64,000 bases of DNA, from the NCBI GenBank assembly GCA_038049695.1, contig CP142453.1, positions 132,482,001 through 132,546,000 on the forward strand, written 5' to 3'. Under the pieces are notes generated by a model. The model saw only the letters and a list, made by a program, of their open reading frames with translations. It did no database searches and was not told the origin of the DNA. The stretch comes from Cinnamomum chago (lineage: Eukaryota; Streptophyta; Magnoliopsida; Laurales; Lauraceae). The translations under genes and the position numbers were made by a program. Positions within the stretch are counted from its first letter, which is position 1. Each line of letters begins with the position of its first letter. Of this stretch, positions 20,633-31,239 are shown in pieces.

Positions 20633-23600
20633 ATGGAGTTTCTTACCGTTAGCTCTTCATCTCTCCCACCACTTCAAAACCAACCCAAAACCCACAAAAC
20701 CATATCCAAAACCGCTTTACTACCCCAATATCCCCTCCAAAACCGCTTCTCCAGCCTCCATAATGACATCTCTCATCCCACCAGTTCTCACCAAAACCGC
20801 CTTTCCTTCCATCAAACCAATCATCTCTTCAAAAGCTCTTTCAAGACCCACAAAACCATTTCCATCCTCAAAACAGCATATTTACTCAATATCTCAACCA
20901 CCCAAGTTGCAAATCTTCTTCAAAATCACCCTTCAATGGTCAAAATCGAGTCTTTTCTGAGAATTCCTGCTACCCATCTTTTAAATCCACTCAAATGTCA
21001 CTTTTCAATCGACGAAGACACATCTTTTCTGAAAATTCATGATGCTCATCTTCAACAACCCTTGCAGACACACCTTTCAATCTTCAAAATTGCTTCTTTT
21101 CTTTTGTTAATGGCAGATACGGTCCCTTTTCCTTCATTTGCAGCGGAGACTTCCGTTCCAACTGAACAAGTTTCGGATAAAATCAATATCGAATCCATCT
21201 TAATCTCCATCGATGATTTCTTCAACCGAAACCCATTTTTTGTTGCTACTTGCACATTCATTTGGCTCGTTGTAATCCCTCTAATCGAAAATTATCTGAA
21301 GAAATTTAAATACGCTTCTGCCATTGATGCCTTCAGGAAGCTAAAAAATGACCCAAGTGCACAGCTATTGGATATCCGGGACAATCAGAGTTTATCATAT
21401 TTGCGTTCTCCAAATTTGAAGATTCTGAATAAAATAGCTGTTCCAGTTGAGTTTGTGGAGGGAGAAGAAGAGAGATTTGTAAAGGAGGTTTTAGCGAATT
21501 TCAGCGATCCAGGGAATACCATCCTCTGTATTCTTGACAAGTACGATATTTTTTGACCCATCTTCTCTTTTTGATATAGAATACCAACCACTGATTCCTT
21601 AACAAGTTAGAATGCTACATTTTTTTTATAAATACAAATAATTTTGTATGCTGAGAAAGATCAGTGCATGGTTCATTACAAGATATGCTAATTGAGTAGT
21701 GCAAAGAAAAATAGGTGCAAAATGTTTTAAGTTTTTAGATTTGCTATTACTGATCTGTGCCTGATTGCTATCTAGACGATCGTCATCATTCTGATAGTTT
21801 ATCCCATCACTCTGGGCCATAAATATTATATATGGGTTCCTTTTTTTTTTCCTTCCCCTATAATGTGAACTGACATTGACATGTGGAAAATGATCACTTG
21901 GATTTTGGTTCCATGTTATGAAATGCTTGGTTCCAAGAAGATGTATCCACGTTCCTGGACAAAACTGTTGGTAAGAATGAATCTTTGTGACAGGCCTGTG
22001 CTAAATTCTTCTAACATATTCTTTTTTTTTCTTCTTCTTATTTTTTATTTTATTTTTTAATGGTTTCTTTTGATATATCCTTGTGTTATGGACAATAAAA
22101 ATGAGTTTGTTACTTGTTCATCCAAGCCAAATGTGGTAGATTTGCATTTGGGAATTCGATGGGCTTTTGAGTCCACACACCTTGAGTGCCCGGCCTACCC
22201 TGGGCCATGATTTTTGTTCCTGGTGTTTCTCCTAGATGCATAATGGCCGGCCCCCAACATAGTTGGACAATGATTTGATGATGACAATGGTGTCTCCTAG
22301 ATGCCTAATGGTCCCACTATACACGTTTGGATATTGGTGTTCAAAATTGGTGATCCAATTGCTGTCTCATATTATCAGTGACATGCATTGCCTTTAAAGT
22401 AGTGAAAACATTTAGTAATATCCAGACGGATAATATGTGTGTGTATGGTTATAGAATGGAGGACAATATTGTTTCTGAGTAAGATTTATGTGATTAAGAG
22501 TAGAAAACTCTGTCTATATATGAGAAGGTACTAGACTTGTTTTTTACTTGTTTTTCTCTTTACTGGGAATGCATGTTAGTGAACGTTACCCTCACGAACA
22601 CGATTCATTCTTGGCTTTGTGATGTCAAGTGTTGTTTATGTTGTGTAAGGTAGCTTCGATGGTGAGTCCTTGAAAGTAGCAGAATTGTTGTTCAAGAATG
22701 GCTTCAAAGAGGCATATGCAATCAAGGGAGGGCTCAGAGGCAAGAATGGTTGGCAGGTCTTCTTCTCAACACACTTTATGTTTCCACCATATTGGCTTTT
22801 AGGATTGATTCATTGCCCAGATATCCTACTAAAGGCAGAACCCTGTTTTGCAGACTTATGGACTTATTTCTCTTATATGTTTAAGGTTTTACAGAGTATT
22901 TTCTCCTGCATTAATAATTATTTAAGTCCTGACAGATTTGTTTTTTGGTACTAGCTGATTAGCACTTTTGGTGCTTGAAGTTGACAAGTTGAGCTAATTC
23001 TTCATGGTCATAACTGGGTCAATTCATCCCCTGGCACAGTGGACCTGACTTGACTTGGATCTGTATTTGGATTTTTTATCCACATTGGTTCCTGTTCAAT
23101 TGTATTGAGGTTGCTCCTAGTTTAATCTAGCTATATAACGTACTCATAATGACCTTTGAATAGCCTACGATACATGGTAGTATGTACAAATAGGGTGGAC
23201 TGTCATCCCCTTTATATTGGTCCATTGGATATGGGATGAGTCTGTTTGCCTAAGGGCATGGTTGGTGATGATTAGAACTTGGGCCTATTTCCTTGGAGGC
23301 CCAACAGGACCAAGAGCTGCACCTTCCAACAATAACACCCATCCAACAGAATTGTAGCAGATGAAACCGATTCCTGACTAGACACTTAAGCAATGCAGGA
23401 CTGCCCCCAATAACTTGAACTGATTGTTAGACTGGATGCTTGCCTTCCAACTGAACTGAGAAGTCTTGGTCCAGACAAACTTATGCATAGTTAGCCCCAT
23501 ATCTGGCTAACAGTCTGGGTATGACCCTAACTTTCAGGTCCGTATCCCGGCAATTTCCAAATATCAGGGCCAATAAATAAATGATTTGAGTTGGTTGCAT

Positions 23601-26600
23601 CTACCTTAGACCAAATTTTCTAAATTAATTAAAAGAAAACGTCCGAATTGACAAATTGAATCCATCACTCTGCACAATGCCTGCAACATAGTAATGAAAA
23701 ATAGAGGCCACTAGAGGTTTAAAAGGAAGGTGGCTACATAGAAATGCAAGTATTGACCTTTCGGAGACTGTATTGCTCTTTCGAGGTTTGCATGGGTCAG
23801 TTTGGCAATTTATTTTCTTTCTTGTTTCCAGTGTTCACCGCTGTGATTAGAAGGATAAACAAAATTCTAAGAGAAATAGATGATCCATTGCCTAGTTTGA
23901 AGTATCCGGCTGGCAAAGGTGGATCATCTTAGAAATTGGCAGCATATCATTGTGGATGTTTGTATTCTACACTTACGTAGTGTAGGACCTGTTCATTGTT
24001 TATAATTCAGTGTCCATTTTCCATGGAGGTGTGGTGCTATTTTCTGAATCTCTCTGGGGTTTCTTGGATTTTCCCAAGTACTGTTGGCTGCTTGGTGATT
24101 TGGTGTTGGTTCATCTCGTGGAAGGGGGTTTGTGTTTTTGTGCTATTCTTGGGGATTATGGTTAGGGAGGATTAATCAGACTTCTATGAGTAAGTCCTCA
24201 TTGGCTGTTGGATATGTAGTGGTGATGGGCTGATGTGTTCCCTATGTGTAAGGTTTATGTTAGGAATTGTGCCTTGTGGGTCCCTCCACCAGTGGATTTT
24301 GGGAAATTGAACTTTGATGGTAGCAAATTGAAGGGGTTAGAAAGAGCAGGTTATAGAGGGCTTATCCATGATAGTAATGGGGTTAAGATTCTTATTTTGT
24401 CTGGATCTTTGCCTGGGGTGAATTCTAATCTGGCCAAAGCCGTGACATTGTCAGTAGGTTGTAAGAGATTGGGTGCCATAGGTTCTTTGGTGAGACAGGT
24501 TCTTCCTGTGCTTCTCATTGAACTTCATCTGTCACTCCATATCCTCGGTAGCTTGCTTATGTAGTTATGTGATTGAGGGAATGTGATCAATGACTGAATC
24601 CCATTTTCTTACTTGCATTATGGTTTGAGGCTAACTGTTTGGCTGATCTATTAGCTGAAAATGGGGCTGATCAAGTTGACTTGTTGTATGATGTTTGATT
24701 GTATTTCTTGATGCTTTTTTTTTTTTTTTTTAATAAAGTTATCTTTACCTTTCTAAAAAGAAGAAAATCACTATATTTTCATGTGTATATGCAGGAAATT
24801 CAAGAAAAGCTTCTTCCACCATCTACACATGTTTATCCGAGTAAGAAGGACAAAAGAAAAACTTCCCAAAAGCTTGTTGTGAACAGTGAGAGAATCGATG
24901 AGGGAAGCGGTGATAACGTGTCAGCTTCTACAAAAATCCTTCTCGATGGAGACAAAACCTCAGAAAATGGATATATAAGACCTACAGGAACTAGTCTGCA
25001 AGCAAATCTTGGGCGTCAACAGTCCTTGTCACCATACCCAAATGTAAGTCATCTACTTCAAGATTTTCAGTGTGTGTGTGTATGTAGAGAGAGAGAGAGA
25101 GAGCAAGGCTCTCCTAAGCTCAAGCTTAGGATAAAATTTCGTAAGCTAATGCTTGTGGGGCCCACCTTTAGTCCATCCAATTGGACCAAACACATGACCC
25201 TCCTAAATTGCACATGTCTACCAACTTTCGGTCAAATCTGAATTTACTAGACCGTTGGATCGACTATGTATCGATCCAAATGGATTGTTGACCATTAAAC
25301 TTTTGGGCTCATATGGAGATGATAGAAATTACGGTTTGGGCAGATTTTTTGCAGAGAGGAAGATCCCAGGGAGTCCTTGAAATATATATATATATATATA
25401 TTATAGGTCTTTTTTTTTCTTCTATCAGTTGTATGCATAGGTTTTAGGTAATCATATGTTAAGGAATGCTTCAGTGAGATGGCGTCTAGTGACAATGCAT
25501 ACCCATTGTGGCTCACCCGGATCCATTCCATTTCATGGGGTAAGGAGAATGTGATGGGCCCATGATGAGTTTGGGATGGGTGGAACTTCACCCTTCATGG
25601 ATGATTGCAGTCATGTTTGAAGTCTGGCAGAATGGACAGTTGGACCAAACTTTTCTAATTGTGAAGGCCCAAGCCCAAGATCATATGGCGATGGTCACTC
25701 GATTGAGGTGAAATTTTGCAAATCACCTATCCAGAATACCCCCTTTACATTCCCTTAATCCCTATCAATTGGCATGTGTCTAGCTGGGTCTATATGTGTG
25801 CAGAACACAAATGCACGTGTACAGGTAAAATTCGTCATGCATCTAAACTTTTACACAAATGATTGCATCCACATTCATACAAATACAGGTGCACCCATGC
25901 ATACATGTATAGTACGCCATTGTAATTATAAATGCGCACTAATCAATATATGCATTCCGGATATTTCAGCATTGTACGAACACATCCACATTCATATCAA
26001 TTCACATGTAACTACATACACCAATAATGGGGTGCTAATATACTCATATTATCATTGCATTATCATCGTTGAAGCCTTATCCCACCTATTAGCATGTATT
26101 CTCCACATAATTTCCGACTCCCCTATACATGTTTGACGTTACACACATACAAGCATGCATGTCAAATTTACATGACCATTTATGCACTCCATATGCAAAG
26201 ATAACCTTTAATGTTTGAACTCACAAACATGCATTCATCCATAACTGCAGATCTTTCACTTATGTTAAGCTGGTACATCCTTTTGTGCAGTTATGGATGA
26301 ATGCATGTTTGTGAATTCAGACATTAAAGGTTATCTTTGCATATGGAGTGCATAAATGGTCATGTAAATTTGACATGCATGCTTGTATGTGGGTAACGTG
26401 TATAGGGGTAGGTGGAAATTATGTAGAGAATACATGTTTGTTGCTTATCATACATGTATCTCCTTTCATGTGGATAAACACATGTTTGTTGCTTATCGTA
26501 AGAGATATTTAAGCATGTATTATCCAATGCATACATATACTCACATTTAATATATGCATAGCGTTTGTACTGACATGGGCATGCATCCATGTGCTTATAA

Positions 26601-26673
26601 TGTTTTTGACTTGTGGATGCAGTATCCTGATATGAAACCACCTTCATCACCAACTCCCTCAAAGCCCAATTGA
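20633..26673 (+). CDS. STR4A: chloroplast rhodanese-like domain protein 4A-like, with C-terminal FNR-docking motif, 4 exons
   Basis: Exons: 20633-21540, 22654-22756, 24795-25043, 26623-26673. Joins are in phase with GT..AG, giving 436 residues. The N-terminus (1-170) is Ser/Thr/His/Asn-rich and almost acid-free at first, like a transit peptide, and includes degenerate repeats of about 24 residues (105-155). FPSFAAE (167-172) resembles a processing site. Then come a membrane span (about 202-218), a rhodanese fold (about 228-337; DAFRKL, AQLLDIRD, YAIKGGLRG) and a lysine-rich linker. The tail SPYPNYPDMKPPSSPTPS matches the FNR-binding repeat of Tic62 and TROL. The rhodanese active-site loop (CILDNFDGES) lacks the usual catalytic Cys, so a scaffold role is likely. 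By analogy with TROL, it may tether ferredoxin-NADP reductase to plastid membranes. ATG 20633 is the first in frame. Confidence 0.88.
24000..24770 (+). mobile_element. LINE 3' fragment (RNase H domain) in STR4A-like intron 2
   Basis: The frame at about 24270-24480 encodes WVPPPVDFGKLNFDGSK..AGYRGLIHDSNG, which is the RNase H-like (RVT_3) domain at the C-terminus of plant LINEs. It is followed by a T-rich stretch and TTTTTTAATAAAGTTATCTTTACCTTTC, the typical LINE 3' end before the A-rich tail. The left limit is uncertain. It lies in sense, 25 bp upstream of exon 3. The catalytic pattern looks decayed and no reverse transcriptase remains. Confidence 0.7.
25379..25401. repeat. (TA)n microsatellite
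   Basis: A run of alternating TA in STR4A-like intron 3. A short (AG)n run lies nearby at about 25087-25105. Confidence 0.8.
26093..26436. repeat. long near-perfect inverted repeat (hairpin, ~150-bp arms)
   Basis: The left arm 26093-26249 and right arm 26287-26436 are reverse complements with only scattered mismatches and one indel cluster near the outer third, separated by a loop of about 37 bases. The longest exact blocks include AAGCATGCATGTCAAATTTA. It lies in intron 3 of the STR4A-like gene, 187 bp before the last exon, so it is transcribed with that gene and would fold into a long double-stranded RNA stem. The surrounding sequence (25770-26600) is rich in ATGCAT motifs. Either a foldback transposon or a young inverted duplication would fit. 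Confidence 0.9.
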
Positions 26674-27506
26674 AGCCATGGGGTTATCATCACTTGCTTC
26701 TGAAGGTGTTAATCTTCTTCAACATCACCAACAGGAGTTCCCTTTATTTGCAGAAGATGGGTTGGAACTTGGAAGCATTATAGAGGCAATGGTAGGAAAA
26801 AAGGCCCTTTTTGTATTTTCTTTTTTTATTATTTGTTTATTGTGAGAGCTCTAACATATATTTTTGTTCTTGATTAGAAATAGCATGTGATTCTGTTCTC
26901 ATGATCTTTTCATTTTCATTTTCATTACAAAGAAAAGATGGATCCTGCGTTACATTTTATATACACGTTTCTTCTGTTATCCATTTTATACACCCTTAGT
27001 TTGGTGATTCAGACCATTGTTTTAACAGGCAACATGAACAGAGGATGTTTCCAAAAGATTCCAAGATTAAAAAATCCTTAGTCATCTACTATTGGGCACA
27101 TTTTTTTTTCCTGTTCTCTCTCCTTTTCTCCTTAATTGTCACTCTACATAAAATAAAATAAAGAAAAGGAGAAAAACTAGTTGCCCTGTCATGCACCCTA
27201 ACTTGAGATTAATGGTACTTTTGATCTCTAACTGTTAGAACTGCTAGTAGAATGTATAGTTAAATGCTCTTGACAAGTACTTTAGCAAAGAGGATTGGCT
27301 GGAGGCATTTCAGGGCTGGAGGCATTTCAGCAAACTTACATCATTTCATGTCAATTTTTTTAGTCAAACGTGGTAATTCTAGTAAATTTCAGATTTTTAC
27401 CATTCTTTGAATAATGTTTCTTGTTTATCATTAGTCTTTTGGACTTTTGTATTGCGCCGGTAGATTTGTTTGGGAATCTTCTTTCTTACTTTCAAGGGAT
27501 GTCTTT

Positions 27507-27572
27507 AGTGGTTTTTTTTTAGTGGTTTGTCTTTAGTGGTTTTTTATTAGTGGTTTGTCTTTAGTGGTTTCC
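27507..27572 (+). repeat. short tandem repeat of AGTGGTTTGTCTTTAGTGGT
   Basis: About three imperfect units of a 26-30-bp motif built from GTCTTTAGTGGTTTTTT. Low complexity, no coding sense. Confidence 0.75.
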
Positions 27573-28299
27573 AACCATGCACTTTGGTAGAATTCAAAGT
27601 CCAATTACAACTGTTTGTCTCAATGCTCTTTTTTTTTTTTTTTAATAATTAATTTTTACAGTTTTAAATTCGACTACCATGTTGTCAAACAATTTTGACA
27701 AAAATATGCAACATCAGTATTACATTTTTAAGGTGACTTAACAATCTCTGCACATTGACTATTTTCTACAGTTTAAGAATATGTGCACTAATTAAATCAC
27801 CCTTATACTTATGATGTGTTCTACCTTCTCATGAATAGAGAAGTTTGGATTTGTTTTCTCAGCAGTCAACCAGTACAATAGGCAATTGGAATTTTAGGTG
27901 GGTTGTTTTGATGAATGCATGTGATATGTTTTTCTTTCTAGTTTTAAAAAGAAATAAACAACCCTTAAATTTGTTTGCACCCATTTACATAGGTAACGTT
28001 TGTGCATATTTATGTTTGTTTACGCTTATTTATGGTATGAAATGGTGTGTAAATGAGGCCACACCTTCCTAGTTAAGAAGGCACCAATGCAACATTTGCC
28101 TGGTATTGGTCGTAGTATCAAATGCATTATTTTTTTGCTTGAACCATTCAAATTTTTTATTAATCCATTAAAATCTAAAATATTTAGTTTTATGTCTTAA
28201 ACATTCATAGATTTTGAGATACAAGTATGCTATTTTGTTTCACATGTGTAAATTTCACATATGTAAAACTCATGTATGCAATTTATATATATATAAATA

Positions 28300-28420
28300 A
28301 TATTTTCATATCTCACTCACAAAAGACAAACGACCCCATGCGAACTGAACCTTAAGACCTCTCCCATGCTCGGAGTATTATGTCTTACCACTGAGCCAAG
28401 TGCTAATCACGTGCATGCGG
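28300..28420 (-). repeat. tRNA-derived SINE (minus strand)
   Basis: On the minus strand, TTGGCTCAGTGGTAAGAC is a good Pol III A box and AAGGTTCAGTTCGC, about 45 bp on, is a B box. This is the layout of a tRNA-derived SINE head. The 3' side runs into AT-rich sequence with a (TA)n run near 28285-28297. It is not a functional tRNA: no acceptor stem pairs with the ends. Confidence 0.6.
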
Positions 28421-28639
28421 TCCAATTTTGATCATTCAAAGAACAGAAAAAAAGTGCTCTTCAGTTTTGCATGTATAATAGCAGCCCACATTGAAGGACT
28501 TTGATTTTGGATTGAATAATGGTCAGGACAATCAGCCTGTAGAGTGTAACTTCTTCACTTCAGTCTGGCATTATGGTTTTAATGATGTTCTTGATCTTGA
28601 GCAGTCCTGCAATGAGGTTTTAATTAGACAATGGTCTTT

Positions 28640-29010
28640 TTTTTTTTTAACAGCAACGAAAGATTTCATTCAAAGAACAAAAAACCGAAAAAGGAAAGGA
28701 AGGGGATGTGCAGGAGAAATGCACCACGTCCAACCCTACTAACAAAATCACACCCACCCTAAAAAGCAACCTAACAACCATTTACATAATCATACACATC
28801 CAAGGATGCAACCTATCAACCCCTTGCTTGGCTAACACATCTACCATGGAGTTAGCCAATCTAATCTCATGATGGAAGGAATCATTGATTCCAACGGATA
28901 ACTCTCTAATATGAAAGGACAATTTTACTCAAACATCCGCAAATCTTGTAGTTCTCTTCTTTCCTCTTTAGCCCAAAATCTCCAAATAAAAAACCAGGCA
29001 CCCTTCATTA
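28640..29010 (-). mobile_element. LINE 3' end fragment (minus strand)
   Basis: Read on the minus strand it encodes LANSMVDVLAKQGVDRL, the end of the LINE RNase H domain (A-D-LAKQG motif). A non-coding tail follows, ending in GAATGAAATCTTTCGTTGCTGTT and an A-rich run (plus-strand T12 at 28639-28650). This is the classical 5'-truncated LINE insertion. Confidence 0.7.
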
Positions 29011-29462
29011 TTTTTCAGAGGTAAAATCTGTGAATCTAATCAAATAAAAAATAGAACTATTAAGGTTCATCAAATACTCTAATAATATGTAAATAAGTTT
29101 AAAATTAAAATAAAATCTTTTTTTTTTGGGAGTTTTCTAACGGGCCCTGAATCCTCTGGTAAATGAGGATGTGTGCTCTGAGTGGGGCCCACAAGTGGGG
29201 CTGCATATTAACTGTCTACAAAACTTAGACCCATCTTTGTTGGCCCTTAGATCCAAGGCCATTATATGAACAGCCATTATTAAAAGAGGGTAAATTTTAT
29301 TTTATTTTTCCCCTCTTGTTGGTGTTTTTATGCTTTATAACATAAGACATTCTCTTTTTGTGTTTAATTTTTTGGCTTGGTGAGGTCCAGATCTAGATCC
29401 AAGCCCTCTACCCCATCTGGTTAGGCCCAAGATCTATAATAGTTGTGGAGTCATGAGACTAG

Positions 29463-29975
29463 TTGTTGTAAAGTTACGAAAGCGTGTAACCGCTCTCATT
29501 AATGATATCTTACCATTACCTCCAATGGCTATAAACATTAGTGATACTTGACCATTATCATCAATGGCTATTAACATTATAATGTGCATTTAACATCGTT
29601 GCCATTCAGGCTTCTCTTTATAAGAGGGTCTGCGGGTAAGGGCTCAATATTAATGCATATGAGACAACCATCTTCTCTTTTGCTCTCTGGTTTCTTTCTC
29701 CCTCGACCTTGTTGCTGCAAGCAACTTTGAAATGGTGGTTTACTGAGGTTTGAGTTCTCCATCCATTCGAATGCACAAATGGTGGAGTTATCTGATCAAA
29801 AAGCTATTGTATCATCGGATAGACGTCCATGAGTCCATTGCACAATTGTGGGGGCGAAATCCATCTATATAAAGAAAGCGTCTTCATAACGTGCTTTAGC
29901 TACCGGTTGTTTGGTCCCTTCTTTCCTTTCTCTAGTTTTATTATTAGATTAATTAATTTATTGACAATTTCAACA
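29463..29975 (+). repeat. probable solo LTR of a copia element (bounds approximate)
   Basis: The segment contains two tandem U3-like units built on CCATTACCTCCAATGGCTAT (about 29511-29585), a TATA-like TTTATAAGAGG at about 29616 and an R/U5 block, GTGGGGGCGAAATCC..AAAGCG..CATAACGTGCTTTAGC. That block parallels the left-edge copia LTR. It ends TTTCAACA. No internal coding region flanks it and no clear target duplication was found, so the left limit is a guess. Confidence 0.5.
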
Positions 29976-30037
29976 TAATCTTAACCGTGGATCATATTCT
30001 TAGACCTAAAAGGGGAAGCTAATATTCAAAGATAGCC

Positions 30038-30125
30038 CACACCACACAAGCAAGAAGAGGAAGCCTACACATCTGGAAGCTCACACCACACAAGCAAGAA
30101 GAGGAAGCCTACACATCTGGAAGCT
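30038..30125 (+). repeat. 44-bp tandem duplication
   Basis: Two identical head-to-tail copies (30038-30081, 30082-30125) beginning CACACCACACAAGCAAGAAG. Perfect identity suggests a recent duplication or an assembly slip. Confidence 0.9.
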
Positions 30126-30254
30126 AATATTTTCTATCTTTTTTTTTTCTTAGGATTTCATAAAACACAAAACATTTTTATCCTTTTTTTTCTTTGGAGT
30201 TTTCTATCCAAATAAGATTTTCATATTTCTCTTGAGTTTTTCTTAATGGCGTGC

Positions 30255-30415
30255 TCATCGCTACGTTTTTTAACCCAACGGGGCTATTTCCCTAGGGGCG
30301 CCCGCTAAATCCATATGAATGCACACCAGGTAAACGTGCGATGATCTCAAACACAAGAGGTGGGGAGCAAGCTCATTTCTTATGCCACTCCAACTCATTG
30401 GGATATTTAGTTTTC
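30255..30415 (-). repeat. SINE family X, copy 1 (minus strand)
   Basis: On the minus strand: GGAGTGGCATAAGAAATGAG (A box), CTTGCTCCCCACCTC, GTGTTTGAGATC (B box), then GGATTTAGCGGGCGCCC and CCCGTTGGGTT. The same blocks in the same order occur at about 40515-40740 and 47180-47330. Confidence 0.7.
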
Positions 30416-31189
30416 ATGATATTCTAATTCTACTACATTGAGAAAGTATTGCAAGGTTTTTTTTCTTTTTTTGGTTTTCCTCTTTTCAGAAAAGCGGCTT
30501 GCATTTGCGCCTATCAGTTTAAGAGTATTTGTAGCCGTTTCATTTGAATGCATAGATTTTTTTTAACTGTCCATTAAAGTCTTTAATTAAAATAAAATGA
30601 ATAGTTTTCTATTTTGGAAAATGTTTCCTTACTAGCTCATGGACCCGCTTATATTTTATCAATGGAAGAAGGGCTGATGGAATATCTCCTCAAAACATCA
30701 GCCCATGAGGAATGTTTGTGTGACAGGGTTGGCCGCAGAAAGGAGAGGAATCCGGTGCCTTCCTCATTGCATTTGGTGGAGGGACCAAACAACCTAGAAA
30801 TCTCCTCTTTTAGTTTCATTTTTGTGTTAGAGGCGATCTAAAAATCATGGCATCTCATATCGGACTTTCCATGCCATTAAAGATAAAATAAAGTTTCCTC
30901 TTCCACAGTGTTACATTACATGATCACCTTATTAATTTATTTACAGTGAATGAAGGTTTAGTAAGCATAAAATTGGACCTTCCACCATCAAAATCATGGC
31001 ATGAAAGAGCGTATCACTTGGGCTGCGAAGTTGGGCCTAACTAAGTGGTCCTCGACTGGAACACTTGCTGGAAACAGAGGTGTCTTTTTTTTCCTGTCTC
31101 TGCAGGAGACTGCAGTTCAACAACCAGTCCATAGCACACACATTCTCGTGAATACCGACTCTCCCTCTCTCAACACCTTCTTAATGTAA

Positions 31190-31222
31190 ATGGCGATGTC
31201 TTCGTGCGATCCAAAACCCTAG
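31190..31222 (+). promoter_or_regulatory. upstream ORF in the VPS3 leader
   Basis: ATG 31190 opens a 10-codon frame (MAMSSCDPKP) ending at TAG 31220-31222, 17 bases before the VPS3 start. If the transcript includes it, it could reduce translation of the main frame. Transcript evidence is not available here. Confidence 0.45.
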
Positions 31223-31239
31223 CTGTTCATCGTCCCCCA

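Larger units (their letters stand above)
26674..31239. other. intergenic between STR4A-like and VPS3 genes
   Basis: The first few hundred bases are the presumed 3' UTR of the STR4A-like gene. The rest holds a SINE (28300-28420), a LINE tail (28640-29010), a probable solo LTR (to 29975), tandem repeats (27507-27572, 30038-30125) and a second SINE (30255-30415). No conserved gene is recognised. The last 200 bp are the VPS3 leader and promoter. Confidence 0.6.

Noticed and set aside
20571-20960. 129-codon overlapping frame at the start of the STR4A-like gene
   Set aside because: It lies in another frame of the same exon. The 20633 frame continues through conserved membrane and rhodanese sequence with correct splice phases; this one stops without any domain.
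25774-26136. Histidine/threonine/cysteine-rich frame in STR4A-like intron 3, and its antisense counterpart at 26360-26662
   Set aside because: Both arise from the ATGCAT-rich sequence and the inverted-repeat arms; no family resemblance.
28300-28420. tRNA gene
   Set aside because: Pol III A and B boxes are present, but no cloverleaf with paired acceptor ends can be drawn. A SINE head is the better reading.
31204-31239. Longer VPS3 start
   Set aside because: The frame upstream of ATG 31240 begins with GTG, not ATG, and the MAKPQ start resembles other plant VPS3 proteins.
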